Shown: positions 1 through 11,559, counted from the first letter of the stretch. The stretch is 35,187 nt of DNA from Opitutaceae bacterium (GCA_028691845.1 JAQUYL010000025.1:1-35187); one strand, 5' to 3'. A program made the numbers and translations. The notes: generated by a model from the sequence alone, not told the origin.

Positions 1-125
1 ATGGCTTTAGGAACTTTAACAACTACCGCCTGCGCGTCATCGCCCAGTGCGGCTGACTTATGAACCTCCACTCCCTTCAACCCACTCCCCAATCTTTGGT
101 GTAGACCCAATCTTTGGTGTAGACC
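1..125 (+). mobile_element. 3' end of an ISL3-like insertion sequence (left copy)
   Basis: The plus strand begins inside a reading frame that gives GFRNFNNYRLRVIAQCG and stops at 54-56. This matches the usual C-terminal ending of ISL3-family transposases (G-F/Y-R-N-F-x-N-Y/F-R-L-R). About 50 bases of non-coding tail follow, running to the element tip, whose inward reading is GGGTCTACACCAAAGATT. The 18-base tip is present twice in tandem, at about 90-107 and 108-125. Bases 1-111 are the exact reverse complement of 35061-35171, so the same element lies in opposite orientation at the right end. The family assignment rests on the short C-terminal motif only. Confidence 0.7.
90..125. repeat. 18-bp tandem duplication of the insertion-sequence tip
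   Basis: The unit AATCTTTGGTGTAGACCC occurs twice head to tail. The right-hand copy of the element has only one unit before tRNA-Leu. The duplication could come from insertion beside an older element end, from slippage, or from an assembly artefact close to the contig end. Confidence 0.8.
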
Positions 126-190
126 CAAAAACAGCTTTATCCGCGATTTTGAATGGCAGGCGTATGGCCAGTATCGCTTCACTCTGAAAG

Positions 191-269
<79 letters not shown>

Positions 270-308
270 AGAAAAGAGGAGCGAATAAGCGGCCTCCGGC
301 GCCCGACT

Positions 309-2051
309 TCAAGCAGAATTTTGTCGGAGCGCTGGGGCTTCCTCCAACCGCCAGTCAACCAACTCCATCTGCAAACTGCGCCGGCCATTGTGATAGTTCC
401 AATTTAGCTCTACCGCGAATTCCAGCGGCGGACCGACCGGCGGCAGCCTGTGCGCAAATTTCCAAGCCACACCGCTGATGCGCCGGCCGCGGCGGTCCTC
501 AGCATAAAAGCGGAAATGCTGGTCCTTGAAAATCTCTGGCGTCTGTCGCAGGCGCAACCCGCTGACTCCGAAAACCGGTTCCGGATTGCTTTGACCGTAG
601 GGATGCATCTCCCCCAGTCCCTCCATCAGCTGCTCGGTGATCTGCGTTCCGTCAAGCCAGGCGGAGATCTCGAGAGCGGGATCCTTAGCGGCACCCCCGC
701 GCGCCGCACAAATAACCTCTTCAAATTTGATCCTGAATTCCGCCAGCAGACCTTTCCGCAACGACACACCTACGGCCATGGGATGTCCGCCCCAGCTTTC
801 CAGATAGGGCGCGCAGCTGGTGAGTAAATCAACCAGGTTGAGGCCGCTGATGCCGCGACCTGAACCTTTCGCAAGGTCGCCTTCGTTGCCCAGCACGATG
901 CAGGGACGGTTATATTTCCTCGAGATGCGTCCGGCGACTATGCCCACGACCCCCGGATGCCAGCTTTCGTCGAACAGCACCAGGCTGTTCGCGGAAGCGT
1001 ACCGTTCCTCGACCAGACGCTCAGCCTGCTCGGTGATCTCACGTTCAATGTCCTGCCGTTCGCGGTTCATCGCATCGAGCTGGCGTGCCGCAGCCAAACA
1101 GAACTCGGGTGAATCGCTAAGCAGCAGGTCGACACTGAGCGCTGCGTCGGCCAGGCGCCCGCTGGCGTTGATGCGCGGCCCCAGCCGGAAGGAAATGTCC
1201 ACCGGCTGCACGCTTTGCCCCCGTTTGATCCCGGCAATGTCCATTAGTGCCAGCAATCCGGGCCGCTGTGTGGTTTCGAGGATGTGCAGACCGTGGCGGG
1301 CAAGAATGCGATTCTCCCCGGTCAGGGGCACTAGATCGGCCACCGTTCCCATGGCCACGAGATCGAGATAATCCTTGAGCCGAATGTCGTGGGCGCCGGG
1401 ATAATTCTCAAGCCGCAGCCGTTTAAGCAAGCCATGCACGAGCTTGAAGACCAGCCCCACCGTGCATAAATGGTGCCACGCGGCGTCGTCCTCCGCCGAG
1501 AGGGCGTGCGGATTGACCAGCACCGCATCAAGGCGGGGCAGTTCCTTCGAGCGATGGTGATCGATGACTATGACATCAATGTCCAGGGTCCGCAGATAAG
1601 CGACTTCTTCGTGGGAATTCGTGCCGCAATCGAGCGCGATGAACAAATCGGGCTTCCCTTGCTCCAGCGCCCGGTCAATGGCGCTGCGGCTCAGTCCGTA
1701 TCCGTCATGGAGCCGCCGCGGCACAACGTAGCGAGGATCAAGTCCCAGCCGACGCAAGATACCGACCAACAGTGTCGTGCTGCTGACACCGTCCACGTCA
1801 TAATCCCCCAGCACCACGATCTTCTCACGACCGAGCAGGGCCCGCCGGAGACGATCAACGGCGGCGCCCAGGTTCACAAGGAGGAATGGATCGCCCAGCG
1901 CCGAGAGCGAGGGACGAAGGAACTGTCCGGCGGGACCGTCCTCGACATGCCCCACGCGCAGCAGCAGCTCGGCGACGACCGGATCCACGCCCAGGCGCGT
2001 CACCAGGGCCGCCACGTTTTCCGCGGGGACCGGCGCATAATTCCAGCGCAT
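309..2051 (-). CDS. recJ: Single-stranded-DNA-specific 5'-3' exonuclease RecJ
   Basis: A 580-residue RecJ of the DHH phosphoesterase superfamily. It degrades single-stranded DNA 5' to 3' in recombinational and mismatch repair. Visible motifs are the metal-binding DYDVDG (residues 83-88), DCGT (141-144), IDHH (163-166), the DHHA1 segment GSGRGISGLNL (about 397-407) and GGHPMAVG (421-428). A C-terminal OB-fold-like region follows. I start at the ATG giving MRWNYAPVP. The frame is open further upstream, but that would run into the end of secDF, and the extra residues are serine- and arginine-rich and unlike RecJ. It begins 22 bases after the secDF stop, so yajC, secDF and recJ probably form one transcript. 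All catalytic residues seem intact. Confidence 0.95.
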   Translation of the reverse strand: MRWNYAPVPAENVAALVTRLGVDPVVAELLLRVGHVEDGPAGQFLRPSLSALGDPFLLVNLGAAVDRLRRALLGREKIVVLGDYDVDGVSSTTLLVGILRRLGLDPRYVVPRRLHDGYGLSRSAIDRALEQGKPDLFIALDCGTNSHEEVAYLRTLDIDVIVIDHHRSKELPRLDAVLVNPHALSAEDDAAWHHLCTVGLVFKLVHGLLKRLRLENYPGAHDIRLKDYLDLVAMGTVADLVPLTGENRILARHGLHILETTQRPGLLALMDIAGIKRGQSVQPVDISFRLGPRINASGRLADAALSVDLLLSDSPEFCLAAARQLDAMNRERQDIEREITEQAERLVEERYASANSLVLFDESWHPGVVGIVAGRISRKYNRPCIVLGNEGDLAKGSGRGISGLNLVDLLTSCAPYLESWGGHPMAVGVSLRKGLLAEFRIKFEEVICAARGGAAKDPALEISAWLDGTQITEQLMEGLGEMHPYGQSNPEPVFGVSGLRLRQTPEIFKDQHFRFYAEDRRGRRISGVAWKFAHRLPPVGPPLEFAVELNWNYHNGRRSLQMELVDWRLEEAPALRQNSA

Positions 2052-2073
2052 GATGCGTTCGCTCGGCCTCGGG

Positions 2074-4617
<2,544 letters not shown>

Positions 4618-4681
4618 GGGGGTGTATTGTTATAAAATGAATGCGGCGGCACCGGTCGGAACGCGATACTGCGCCCGGCGA

Positions 4682-5032
4682 TCAGGATGCATCGACTTTC
4701 TTCACGAGGGCGTGCACGAACCCCTTGCCAACCTCGATTTTCTGGTTGTTGTCGCCCACCCGCATGACGAATCGGTCTTCCTTCACGGTAGTGATGGTGC
4801 CGAAGATCCCACCGGTTGTCACCACCTCGTCGCCGGCTTTCAGCTCGCTCAGCATCTTGTCGTGCGCCTTCTGCTTCTTGCGCTGCGGGGCGATCAGAAG
4901 AAAATAAAACGCCGCAAACATGAGCACGATGGGTGCAAATTGCATCACCATCGAGGCGCCGGAGGGCGCGGCGGGGGCGGGAGTTTGTGCGAAAAGGGCG
5001 GGAAGGGAAATAAACGCAGTGATTTTAGGCAT
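4682..5032 (-). CDS. yajC: Preprotein translocase accessory subunit YajC
   Basis: A 116-residue YajC, the small single-span partner of SecDF. A short hydrophobic N-terminus (MPKITAFISLPALFAQTPAPA) precedes the membrane segment MQFAPIVLMFAAFYFLLIAPQRKKQKAH and a basic cytoplasmic edge. The typical YajC core is LKAGDEVVTTGGIFGTITTVKEDRFVMRVGDN. The frame extends further upstream, but I use the ATG at 5032 because the earlier part would enter the AT-rich divergent region before speA. The N-terminal 25 residues resemble a signal sequence, which makes a second hydrophobic stretch likely; this is common in YajC of this lineage. It sits first in the yajC-secDF-recJ set. Confidence 0.92.
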   Translation of the reverse strand: MPKITAFISLPALFAQTPAPAAPSGASMVMQFAPIVLMFAAFYFLLIAPQRKKQKAHDKMLSELKAGDEVVTTGGIFGTITTVKEDRFVMRVGDNNQKIEVGKGFVHALVKKVDAS

Positions 5033-5123
5033 TGCTTCTGTCGGAGTTTTTAAAATTAAAAAAGTGATTAACCCTAGGCAGTTGCCAAAAAGCAAGCCAA
5101 ACCCTGACGTTTTAAAAAGCACA
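5033..5123. promoter_or_regulatory. AT-rich divergent promoter region between yajC and speA
   Basis: About 90 bases separating the two divergent starts are clearly AT-richer than the surrounding genes, with runs such as TTTTTAAAATTAAAAAA at about 5047-5063. The promoters for both directions presumably lie here, but I cannot pick a convincing -35/-10 pair on either strand. Confidence 0.45.
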
Positions 5124-7070
5124 TTGAAGACTAAATCCGCCACAAATTGGTCCGCCGCCCAGTCTGAGGAACTCTACGGCTTTAAACGCTGGGGCACGAA
5201 CCACTTTTCCGTAGATAATGAAGGGTTTGTGCAAATCCAGCCACTCGCCGACGGCCGTGCCATCCGCATCATGGATGTCGTGCAGGAATCGGTGGGCATG
5301 AATCTCAAGGCCCCGATGGTCATACGTTTCCAAGACCAGCTCCGCCACCGGGTCATCCAACTCAACGAGGTTTTCAAGCAAGCCATCAAGGAAGAGGGTT
5401 ACCGCGGCGAGTATCGCGGCGTTTTCCCCATCAAGGTCAACCAGCTCCGCGAAGTGGTCGACGAGATCATCGCGGCGGGCAAGGACTTCAACTACGGGCT
5501 CGAAGCCGGCTCCAAGCCCGAGCTGATGATTGCGCTCGCCATGCACGAGGGGTCGCAGCGCCTCATCATCTGCAGCGGCTACAAGGATCACGATTACATC
5601 CGCCTCGCCCTGCTCGGTCGCAAGCTGGGCAAGAAGGTCATCATCGTGGTTGATCAACTTTCCGAACTCGACGAAATCCTCCGCATCTCAGTGGAAACCG
5701 GGGTCAAGCCCATGATCGGCTTCCGCGTGAAACTGCAAACCCGCGGCGAAGGCCGCTGGGCCCTCTCCACAGGCGACAGCGCCAAATTCGGCCTCAACAC
5801 GGCGGAAATCCTTTTCGCCGTCGAGAAGCTCAAGGCCGCCAAAATGACGCAATCCCTGCGTCTGGTGCACTTTCACATCGGTTCACAGGTTCCCAACATT
5901 ATCACGATCAAGAACGCCGTCATAGAGGCCGCCCGGTTTTATTGCCAGCTGGCCAAGATGGGCTTCCCCATGGGCTACCTTGATGTCGGCGGCGGCTTGG
6001 GCATCGATTATGATGGTTCGCGCACCAATTTCGAGTCCTCGATGAACTATTCGATCGAGGAATATGCCCGCGACGTCGTCTTCAATATCCGCGAAATCTG
6101 CAGTGCCTCCGGAGTGGCCATGCCCGACATCGTGAGCGAAAGCGGACGCGCGGTTGTCGCCACGCACTCCATGCTCGTCGTTGAGGTGTTCGAACGCATC
6201 AACAAACGCGAATCGCTTGGCAAGCAACATCAGCCCAAGGTCAAACACAAGGTCGTCACCGACCTGGAGGAACTGCTCCGCAATAAGGCGAAACTCGGCC
6301 GCCTCGAGCGCTACCACGATGCTCAGCAGAAAAAGGAGGAGGCGTTCTCCCTCTTCAACCTCGGCTACCTCGATCTGGAAAACCGCGCCGCCGCCGAATC
6401 CCTCTTCTGGCAGATTTGCGAGCAAATCGAGAAGGAGGGCGCCAAGGCCGGCTATCAGCCCGAGGAACTCCTTGAACTCAAGAAACTACTTGCCGACCAG
6501 TACGTCTGTAATTTTTCCGTCTTCCAGTCGCTGCTCGACCACTGGGGCCTTGACCAGCTATTCCCGATCGCCCCCCTCCACCGCCTCAACGAAAAGCCAA
6601 AGGTCAACGCCATTCTCGTCGACATCACTTGCGACTCGGACGGCAAGATCGACCGCTTCATCGATCTGCAGGACACAAAGGACTACCTCAATCTGCACCC
6701 GCTCAACGGTCAGCCCTACTATCTTGGCGTCTTCCTCACCGGCGCCTATCAGGACATCATGGGCGACCTGCACAACCTTTTCGGCCGCGTCAACGAAGTC
6801 CACGTCTTCCTCGAGGACGACGAACCCAACGGCTTCTATATCGAGGAGGCCCTTGCCGGCAGCCGCGTGGCCGACGTCATCGAAGGCGTGCAGTACCAGC
6901 AGGAGGAACTCTGCCGCCGGGTGAAGCAGCAGGTCGACCACGCAACCAGGCGCGACATGGTCAAGCCTCGCGAAGGCGTGCGTCTCGTCGAGTTCTACGA
7001 GTCGCAAATGCTCGCCAAGACCTATCTCAACATCGAGCCACCGACGGCCCGGAAAAAACGCGGGGGATAG
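5124..7070 (+). CDS. speA: Biosynthetic arginine decarboxylase SpeA
   Basis: A PLP enzyme that converts arginine to agmatine, the first step of one putrescine/spermidine route. About 648 residues, close to the roughly 650 of the E. coli enzyme. The family opening W-S-x-x-x-S-E-E-L-Y-G-F-K-R-W-G follows the start. The PLP lysine lies in FPIKVNQLRE (about residue 104). Further marks are HFHIGSQVPN, the phosphate-binding DVGGGLGIDYDG, SESGRAVVATHSMLVVE and, near the C-terminus, LTGAYQDIMGDLHNLFGRVNEVHV. No ATG lies at a sensible place. TTG at 5124 gives the expected length, GTG at 5064 would add 20 residues, and the longest frame (from 4920) would overlap yajC. No clear ribosome-binding site decides it. 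It is divergent from yajC. Confidence 0.95.
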   Translation: MKTKSATNWSAAQSEELYGFKRWGTNHFSVDNEGFVQIQPLADGRAIRIMDVVQESVGMNLKAPMVIRFQDQLRHRVIQLNEVFKQAIKEEGYRGEYRGVFPIKVNQLREVVDEIIAAGKDFNYGLEAGSKPELMIALAMHEGSQRLIICSGYKDHDYIRLALLGRKLGKKVIIVVDQLSELDEILRISVETGVKPMIGFRVKLQTRGEGRWALSTGDSAKFGLNTAEILFAVEKLKAAKMTQSLRLVHFHIGSQVPNIITIKNAVIEAARFYCQLAKMGFPMGYLDVGGGLGIDYDGSRTNFESSMNYSIEEYARDVVFNIREICSASGVAMPDIVSESGRAVVATHSMLVVEVFERINKRESLGKQHQPKVKHKVVTDLEELLRNKAKLGRLERYHDAQQKKEEAFSLFNLGYLDLENRAAAESLFWQICEQIEKEGAKAGYQPEELLELKKLLADQYVCNFSVFQSLLDHWGLDQLFPIAPLHRLNEKPKVNAILVDITCDSDGKIDRFIDLQDTKDYLNLHPLNGQPYYLGVFLTGAYQDIMGDLHNLFGRVNEVHVFLEDDEPNGFYIEEALAGSRVADVIEGVQYQQEELCRRVKQQVDHATRRDMVKPREGVRLVEFYESQMLAKTYLNIEPPTARKKRGG

Positions 7071-7315
7071 GCCAGGGCCATCTGCCCCGGTGGCTTCCCA
7101 CGGCCGCTTTCGCAAGCCTCCGTTGACCGCGCCATTCCCCGAGAGAGACGGCGCCGCCTTGATGTCATCCGGCAGGCCCACGTTCCGATCGCCTCGGACC
7201 GGCCCCGGCTCGAAACATCGAGCGATGCCTTACGACCGGCCGAATATCCCGACCATTACCCGGTCATGCTCGGTTCCCCCGGCCGGCGATTCCCCTCGGT
7301 CGCCCCCACACAGTC

Positions 7316-8602
7316 TTACCGGTCCAGGCAGTAGATCCGCCGCAATTCCTCGATCGCGTCGGGCGCCATCAGCACAGGCGCACCAATAGAACGACTGTGG
7401 ATCAGCGCCGCTGCTGTCGCCTCCAGCACCTCGAGCCGGTCGAAGGCCTCGAGCAAGGTTTCCCCGACCACCAGCGCCCCTTCATTATCAATCAACAGAG
7501 CCGGCTGCTTCGCCAACGACACTGCGGCGGCGATCTGCCCGGCGTCGCTCACAACGTCGAGCGGGGAAAGCTTCGGCACCTCACGAAGCACGTGATAGCT
7601 CTCGGGAATCGTGTGGGTGTTCAGGGAGGCCTTGGTCAAACAAAAGGCCCCGGCATGAACCGGCTGGGCGCTGATGATCGCCCCCACCCCGGAATGTTGC
7701 TGGTAGATGAGAGCGTGCAGCCGAGCGGTGCGACTCGGTTGTTTGCCGGCCTCGCAGGCCGCTGGGGTTGCCCGCACCAAGTCGGATGGCTGCAGCGCCA
7801 GCCGGTCATGCCGATGTGGTGTCACCAGAAACTGCTCCGTGTCCACGCGGGCTGAGCACGATCCCAAGGTGCTGATCATCAGTCGGCGTCGATAGGCGCG
7901 AAAAACGAACTGGCAGATCTGATGGCGCAACCCCTGTTCGCGTTCGGACAACGTAGCGGGTGGCAGTTCGCCGAAACTGGGCGCCATCCGCCTTGCCAAA
8001 GTGTCATCCGCCAACGTCTGCATTTCCCCCATGCCCGATGTGTTCATTTGCATCTGCGCGGCAAACTCCAATGTCTCAAAACGTTCAAAGGCCGCTTCGA
8101 TATCCCGTCCCCCGACGACCACGCCATGATTTTCCAGGATCACGCAGTTTGCTCCAGTGGCAAAGGCTGCGGCGATGTTTCGCCCCAATTCCTCACTGCC
8201 CGGGCAGGCATAGGAGGCCTTGGCTACCTTGCCGCAGACCGCGTGCACAGAGGCCAACACACGCGTCTCCGGCAATTTGCGGCACAGGCTGAAAGCCACC
8301 AGTGCCCCGGGATGGGCGTGCACGATGGCTTTGAAATCCGGACGACTGCGATAGATTTCGCGATGAAAAGGCAACTCGGACGACGGCTCATGTCGCCCCG
8401 TATGTGTCCCGTCGGGATGAACGCACACAATATCGTCCGGTTGCAGCTCGCCTTTGTCGACCCGCGCGGGAGTGATCCAAACATTACCGTTCGAATCCTG
8501 GAGGGAAAGATTCCCTCCGGAGGCCGTCGTCATCCCAAAACGGTAGATGCGACGCATCACTTCGGCCAATTGTTCCCGCGGAAGCAGCCTGCCGGTCTTC
8601 AT
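7316..8602 (-). CDS. Tandem class II aldolase/adducin-domain protein
   Basis: A 428-residue protein made of two class II aldolase (fuculose-phosphate aldolase-like) domains. The first (about 5-200) looks active, with the substrate loop ASGGNLS (28-33), TPARVDKG, the catalytic acid in PSSELPFH (E76), zinc histidines in HAHPG (H95, H97) and ENHG (H159). The second (about 225-425) keeps the fold, with STLGSCSARV, TPH and AIISAQPVHAG. The metal-site positions, however, read SAQ where HAH is expected, NEG for NHG, and RTA for SEL. It should therefore bind no zinc and may be structural or regulatory. The substrate cannot be read from sequence; a sugar phosphate or a methylthioribulose-type compound is typical. 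I start at MKTGRLLPRE because upstream residues do not resemble the family. Confidence 0.85.
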   Translation of the reverse strand: MKTGRLLPREQLAEVMRRIYRFGMTTASGGNLSLQDSNGNVWITPARVDKGELQPDDIVCVHPDGTHTGRHEPSSELPFHREIYRSRPDFKAIVHAHPGALVAFSLCRKLPETRVLASVHAVCGKVAKASYACPGSEELGRNIAAAFATGANCVILENHGVVVGGRDIEAAFERFETLEFAAQMQMNTSGMGEMQTLADDTLARRMAPSFGELPPATLSEREQGLRHQICQFVFRAYRRRLMISTLGSCSARVDTEQFLVTPHRHDRLALQPSDLVRATPAACEAGKQPSRTARLHALIYQQHSGVGAIISAQPVHAGAFCLTKASLNTHTIPESYHVLREVPKLSPLDVVSDAGQIAAAVSLAKQPALLIDNEGALVVGETLLEAFDRLEVLEATAAALIHSRSIGAPVLMAPDAIEELRRIYCLDR

Positions 8603-8749
8603 GCCAACATGGCGTGCCTCTCCGGCCGGCGTGTCAAACCAGTTGCCGCAAAGGATGGCCGCTGCCGGCGAAAGCCCCCGCTCCTCTCCGCCGGATGACG
8701 GCAGCTCCGCTGCCACACCGCCCAAGTGTTGCCGTGTCCGTTCCCAGCA

Positions 8750-8772
8750 TTTGTCACCTATTGGGTTACAAA
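8750..8772. promoter_or_regulatory. Imperfect 9-bp inverted repeat, possible operator
   Basis: The half-sites TTTGTCACC and GGTTACAAA are separated by TATTG, with one mismatch between the arms. The site is about 150 bases upstream of the aldolase start, between that gene and the end of hrpB. Its spacing and symmetry suit a dimeric repressor, but no regulator gene is adjacent. The site is inferred from symmetry alone. Confidence 0.35.
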
Positions 8773-8828
8773 TTCGGCATCCGGCCAGAGACGTCGTCTC
8801 CGCAGACGGGGAGTCCTGCGATTGCTGA

Positions 8829-11414
8829 TCACCGCCACTCGTGCCGCGGATAGCGACGCTGCAGCGCCATCTTCACCTGCGGATACATGTCGCGCCAGAA
8901 GGCCGTCAGATCGTCTGTCACCTGGATCGGCCGATGGTTGGGCGCCAGCACCTCGATCTTCACCGGGACCCGGCCGTGTCCGAGAGCGAACGTGGAGGCG
9001 ACGCCGTAGAGCTCCTGAATGCGGGCCGACAGCACCGGTGGGCCGTCCCTGACGTAGGTGACTCGCGCCTTCCGGCCATTACTCATGACCACGCGTTCGG
9101 GCAGGTAATCGTCGAGCACCGCCAGCTGTTCCGGCAGCAGCCAGTCGCGCAGGATGGACATCACCGGCTTGTCCTTGAGTTCGCGTACCCCATGCGCGCC
9201 GTAGCAAATCTGCTCGATTAGTGTGACCCGGTCGGCCTCGGTGATCGGATTCACCTCCAGTTCGGGAAACCACTTTGCGAGGCCGTTGACGCGCAGAATC
9301 CACTGTTCGACCGCCTCGGTCCATCCGGTCAGGGTGATGCGGCCCGCCATCACCTCGCGGGCCAACAGGGCCGCCGCCTCACCCGCCGGCGGTTCGTCCG
9401 CCGTCTGTTTCGCCTCAAGCACCAGATCCCGGAAACGCCGTTCTCGCCGCGTCAGGACCCGCCGCGCTTTTTCGTCATACACCACCTCCGCGGCATCGAC
9501 GAAGTCCTCTGGGAAAAGCTCATTCAGCCATGCTTCCTCAATTGCCGTCGCCAAGCCCAGCCGGACATTCACTTCGCCACGACTTTCGACTTCGGTCACT
9601 TCCGCAGCCACAAACAGTGGCGCCTTTTGTATGCCGCTCTCCCGTGCGAGGTGGCCACGCCGTTTGTGCACTATTTCGCAGCGCAGGGTACCGCCATCGA
9701 TCCGTCGGGCCACGTGGTCGCTGAATCCCACCAAAACGCACTTCCGGACTGACCTGCTGTCGGTGCGTTTCTCGCTTATGTCCAGTCCTTCGGCCTGGGC
9801 AATCTCCAGGAATTGCCGAAACAGCGGCCCGACCTGCCGCGCCGCCTGCGCGTTCAGCCCAAGCCGTCGGCAGGATTCGATGGAGTAGTTTTTCAGGTCG
9901 GCATACCGCCACGCTCGCATGAGCATGAAAAAATCGGACTCCTGCTCCTCTCCAAGCAGTTCAGTCCGCGCCTCTTCGACCCCGCGGCTCACCCCGCGCA
10001 GCAGAAAATTGCGCCCCTGCGTCAGAGCCGCCATGAGCGCCACCGACCGCACGCAGCCAAATTCCTGCGCCGCCAGGAACATCCGGGCATACCGCGGATG
10101 GACCGGGAAATGCAGCATCTTGCTGCCAATACCGGTGATTTTGAGGTGGGCCGCGCTCTTCGCAAGTGGCTGGGCGGCGCGAGATGCGGACCGATCGCCT
10201 ATGGCGCCCAAATCTTCAAGCAGCAGTTCCGCCCGCTCAAGGGACCTGGGGTCGGGTCGTTCGAGCCAGGGAAATCTGGAAATGTCGTCGATGCCGGCCG
10301 CCTTGAGGGTCAGTATGATTTCGGCCAGTTCGAGGCGCTTGATCTCGGGCAGTTCCTGTGGCGGACGCTGAGCGTGCTCGCGCTGGGTCCAGAGCCGCAC
10401 GCACAGCCCCGGCGCGGTCCGGCCGGCACGCCCGGCGCGTTGTTCGGCCGACGCCATGCTGATCTTCTCGACCAAAAGCGTGTTGATGCCGCGATGCGGA
10501 TCATAACGCGCCATCCGGGCCAGGCCGCAATCGACGACAGCCGTCACGCCGTCGATGGTCAGAGATGTCTCGGCCACATTGGTCGAGACGATGATTTTTC
10601 GTGCAGCGGAGCGGGCCACGGCACGATCCTGCTGGTCGGGCGGCAGTTCGCCGTGCAGCGGATGGCAGGCGAACCCGCGCAGCAAATGTGAGCCCTGGAT
10701 GTCCTGCACGGTACGATTGATCTCGTAGGCTCCAGGCATGAAGACCAGCAAGTCACCGTTCGTGCGGGCAGCGACGCGTTCGCATTCCCGGGCGGCCACC
10801 ACCCATACCGGTTCATCATCAAAATTGACCGCCTTGGGAAGATATTCGATCTCCACCGGATAGGTTCGCCCTTGCGAGGCGAGGGCTTCGCAAGGTTCGA
10901 GATAATTCTTCAGCAGCTCAGTATCGAGCGTCGCCGACATCACCAGCAGCTTCAGGTCGGGCCGCGCCGCCTGCTGGATCTGCCGCGCCCGAGCGAGGGT
11001 AATATCGCCGTAAAGATGGCGCTCATGGAACTCGTCGAAGATGATTGCGCTGATGCCGTGCAGCGATGCGTCGAACGACATTTGCCGCAGCAGGATGCCC
11101 TCCGTTACAAACCGGATGCGCGTCCGCTCGGACACGCAGGAATCGAGCCTGATCTGGTATCCAACAATGTCGCCCAGCCTTGATGTCATTTCCTCGGCGA
11201 CCCGCTTGGCCAGCATGCGCGCCGCCAGACGACGCGGCTGGAGCACCACTACTTCTCCTGTTCCGAGCAATCCGTGCCGCAGCAACATCTGGGGCACCTG
11301 CGTGGATTTGCCCGATCCGGTCGGCGCCTGGATGATCAGCCGGCCCTGCTCCCGAACCGCGGCCACGAGGCGGCTCTCAAGTTCATAGATCGGCAGTTCG
11401 CACGGTGATGACAT
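8829..11414 (-). CDS. hrpB: ATP-dependent RNA helicase HrpB
   Basis: An 861-residue DExH-box (DEAH/RHA family) helicase, slightly longer than the roughly 810 of enterobacterial HrpB. Motifs in order are the Walker A APTGSGKSTQVPQ (about residues 30-42), TEGILLRQM, the DEFH box IIFDEFHERH, VMSATLD, the helicase C part with STNVAETSLTIDGV, and QRAGRAGR. The HrpB-specific C-terminal domain ends WRDMYPQVKMALQRRYPRHEW, a near-diagnostic sequence. The cellular role of HrpB is poorly defined; in some bacteria it affects RNA processing or surface structures. It is transcribed away from the large non-coding region that follows. Start ATG at 11414, giving MSSPCELPIYELE. Confidence 0.95.
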   Translation of the reverse strand: MSSPCELPIYELESRLVAAVREQGRLIIQAPTGSGKSTQVPQMLLRHGLLGTGEVVVLQPRRLAARMLAKRVAEEMTSRLGDIVGYQIRLDSCVSERTRIRFVTEGILLRQMSFDASLHGISAIIFDEFHERHLYGDITLARARQIQQAARPDLKLLVMSATLDTELLKNYLEPCEALASQGRTYPVEIEYLPKAVNFDDEPVWVVAARECERVAARTNGDLLVFMPGAYEINRTVQDIQGSHLLRGFACHPLHGELPPDQQDRAVARSAARKIIVSTNVAETSLTIDGVTAVVDCGLARMARYDPHRGINTLLVEKISMASAEQRAGRAGRTAPGLCVRLWTQREHAQRPPQELPEIKRLELAEIILTLKAAGIDDISRFPWLERPDPRSLERAELLLEDLGAIGDRSASRAAQPLAKSAAHLKITGIGSKMLHFPVHPRYARMFLAAQEFGCVRSVALMAALTQGRNFLLRGVSRGVEEARTELLGEEQESDFFMLMRAWRYADLKNYSIESCRRLGLNAQAARQVGPLFRQFLEIAQAEGLDISEKRTDSRSVRKCVLVGFSDHVARRIDGGTLRCEIVHKRRGHLARESGIQKAPLFVAAEVTEVESRGEVNVRLGLATAIEEAWLNELFPEDFVDAAEVVYDEKARRVLTRRERRFRDLVLEAKQTADEPPAGEAAALLAREVMAGRITLTGWTEAVEQWILRVNGLAKWFPELEVNPITEADRVTLIEQICYGAHGVRELKDKPVMSILRDWLLPEQLAVLDDYLPERVVMSNGRKARVTYVRDGPPVLSARIQELYGVASTFALGHGRVPVKIEVLAPNHRPIQVTDDLTAFWRDMYPQVKMALQRRYPRHEWR

Positions 11415-11524
11415 GAAGCGGAGTTAGTGCAGTCGCTCCGCTCCGCTGGCAAGCGGCACTTTCCCCGGACCCGTGGCACGGCCGTTCGTTTTGGAAGAAA
11501 GTGCAGTTGTGGCTGTGAAGGGCT

Positions 11525-11555
11525 GGTGAATAACTTTCTCCCCAAGTTATTCACC
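11525..11555. repeat. Perfect 12-bp hairpin with DnaA-box-like arms
   Basis: GGTGAATAACTT and AAGTTATTCACC flank the 7-base spacer TCTCCCC. Each arm contains TTATTCACC, which differs from the DnaA-box consensus TTATNCACA only in its last base. The site lies 110 bases upstream of hrpB, at the left edge of the putative structured RNA. It could be a protein-binding dyad for hrpB, a paired pair of DnaA-like sites, or the first hairpin of a transcript. Confidence 0.6.
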
Positions 11556-11559
11556 ATTC

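Noticed and set aside
7208..7223. Terminator after speA
   Set aside because: GCTCGA/TCGAGC forms a 6-bp hairpin, but no T-run follows and it lies 138 bases after the stop.
11466..11490. Sigma-54 promoter for the RNA region
   Set aside because: TGGCACG is present, but the required -12 GC dinucleotide at the right spacing is not; TTCG stands in place of TTGC.
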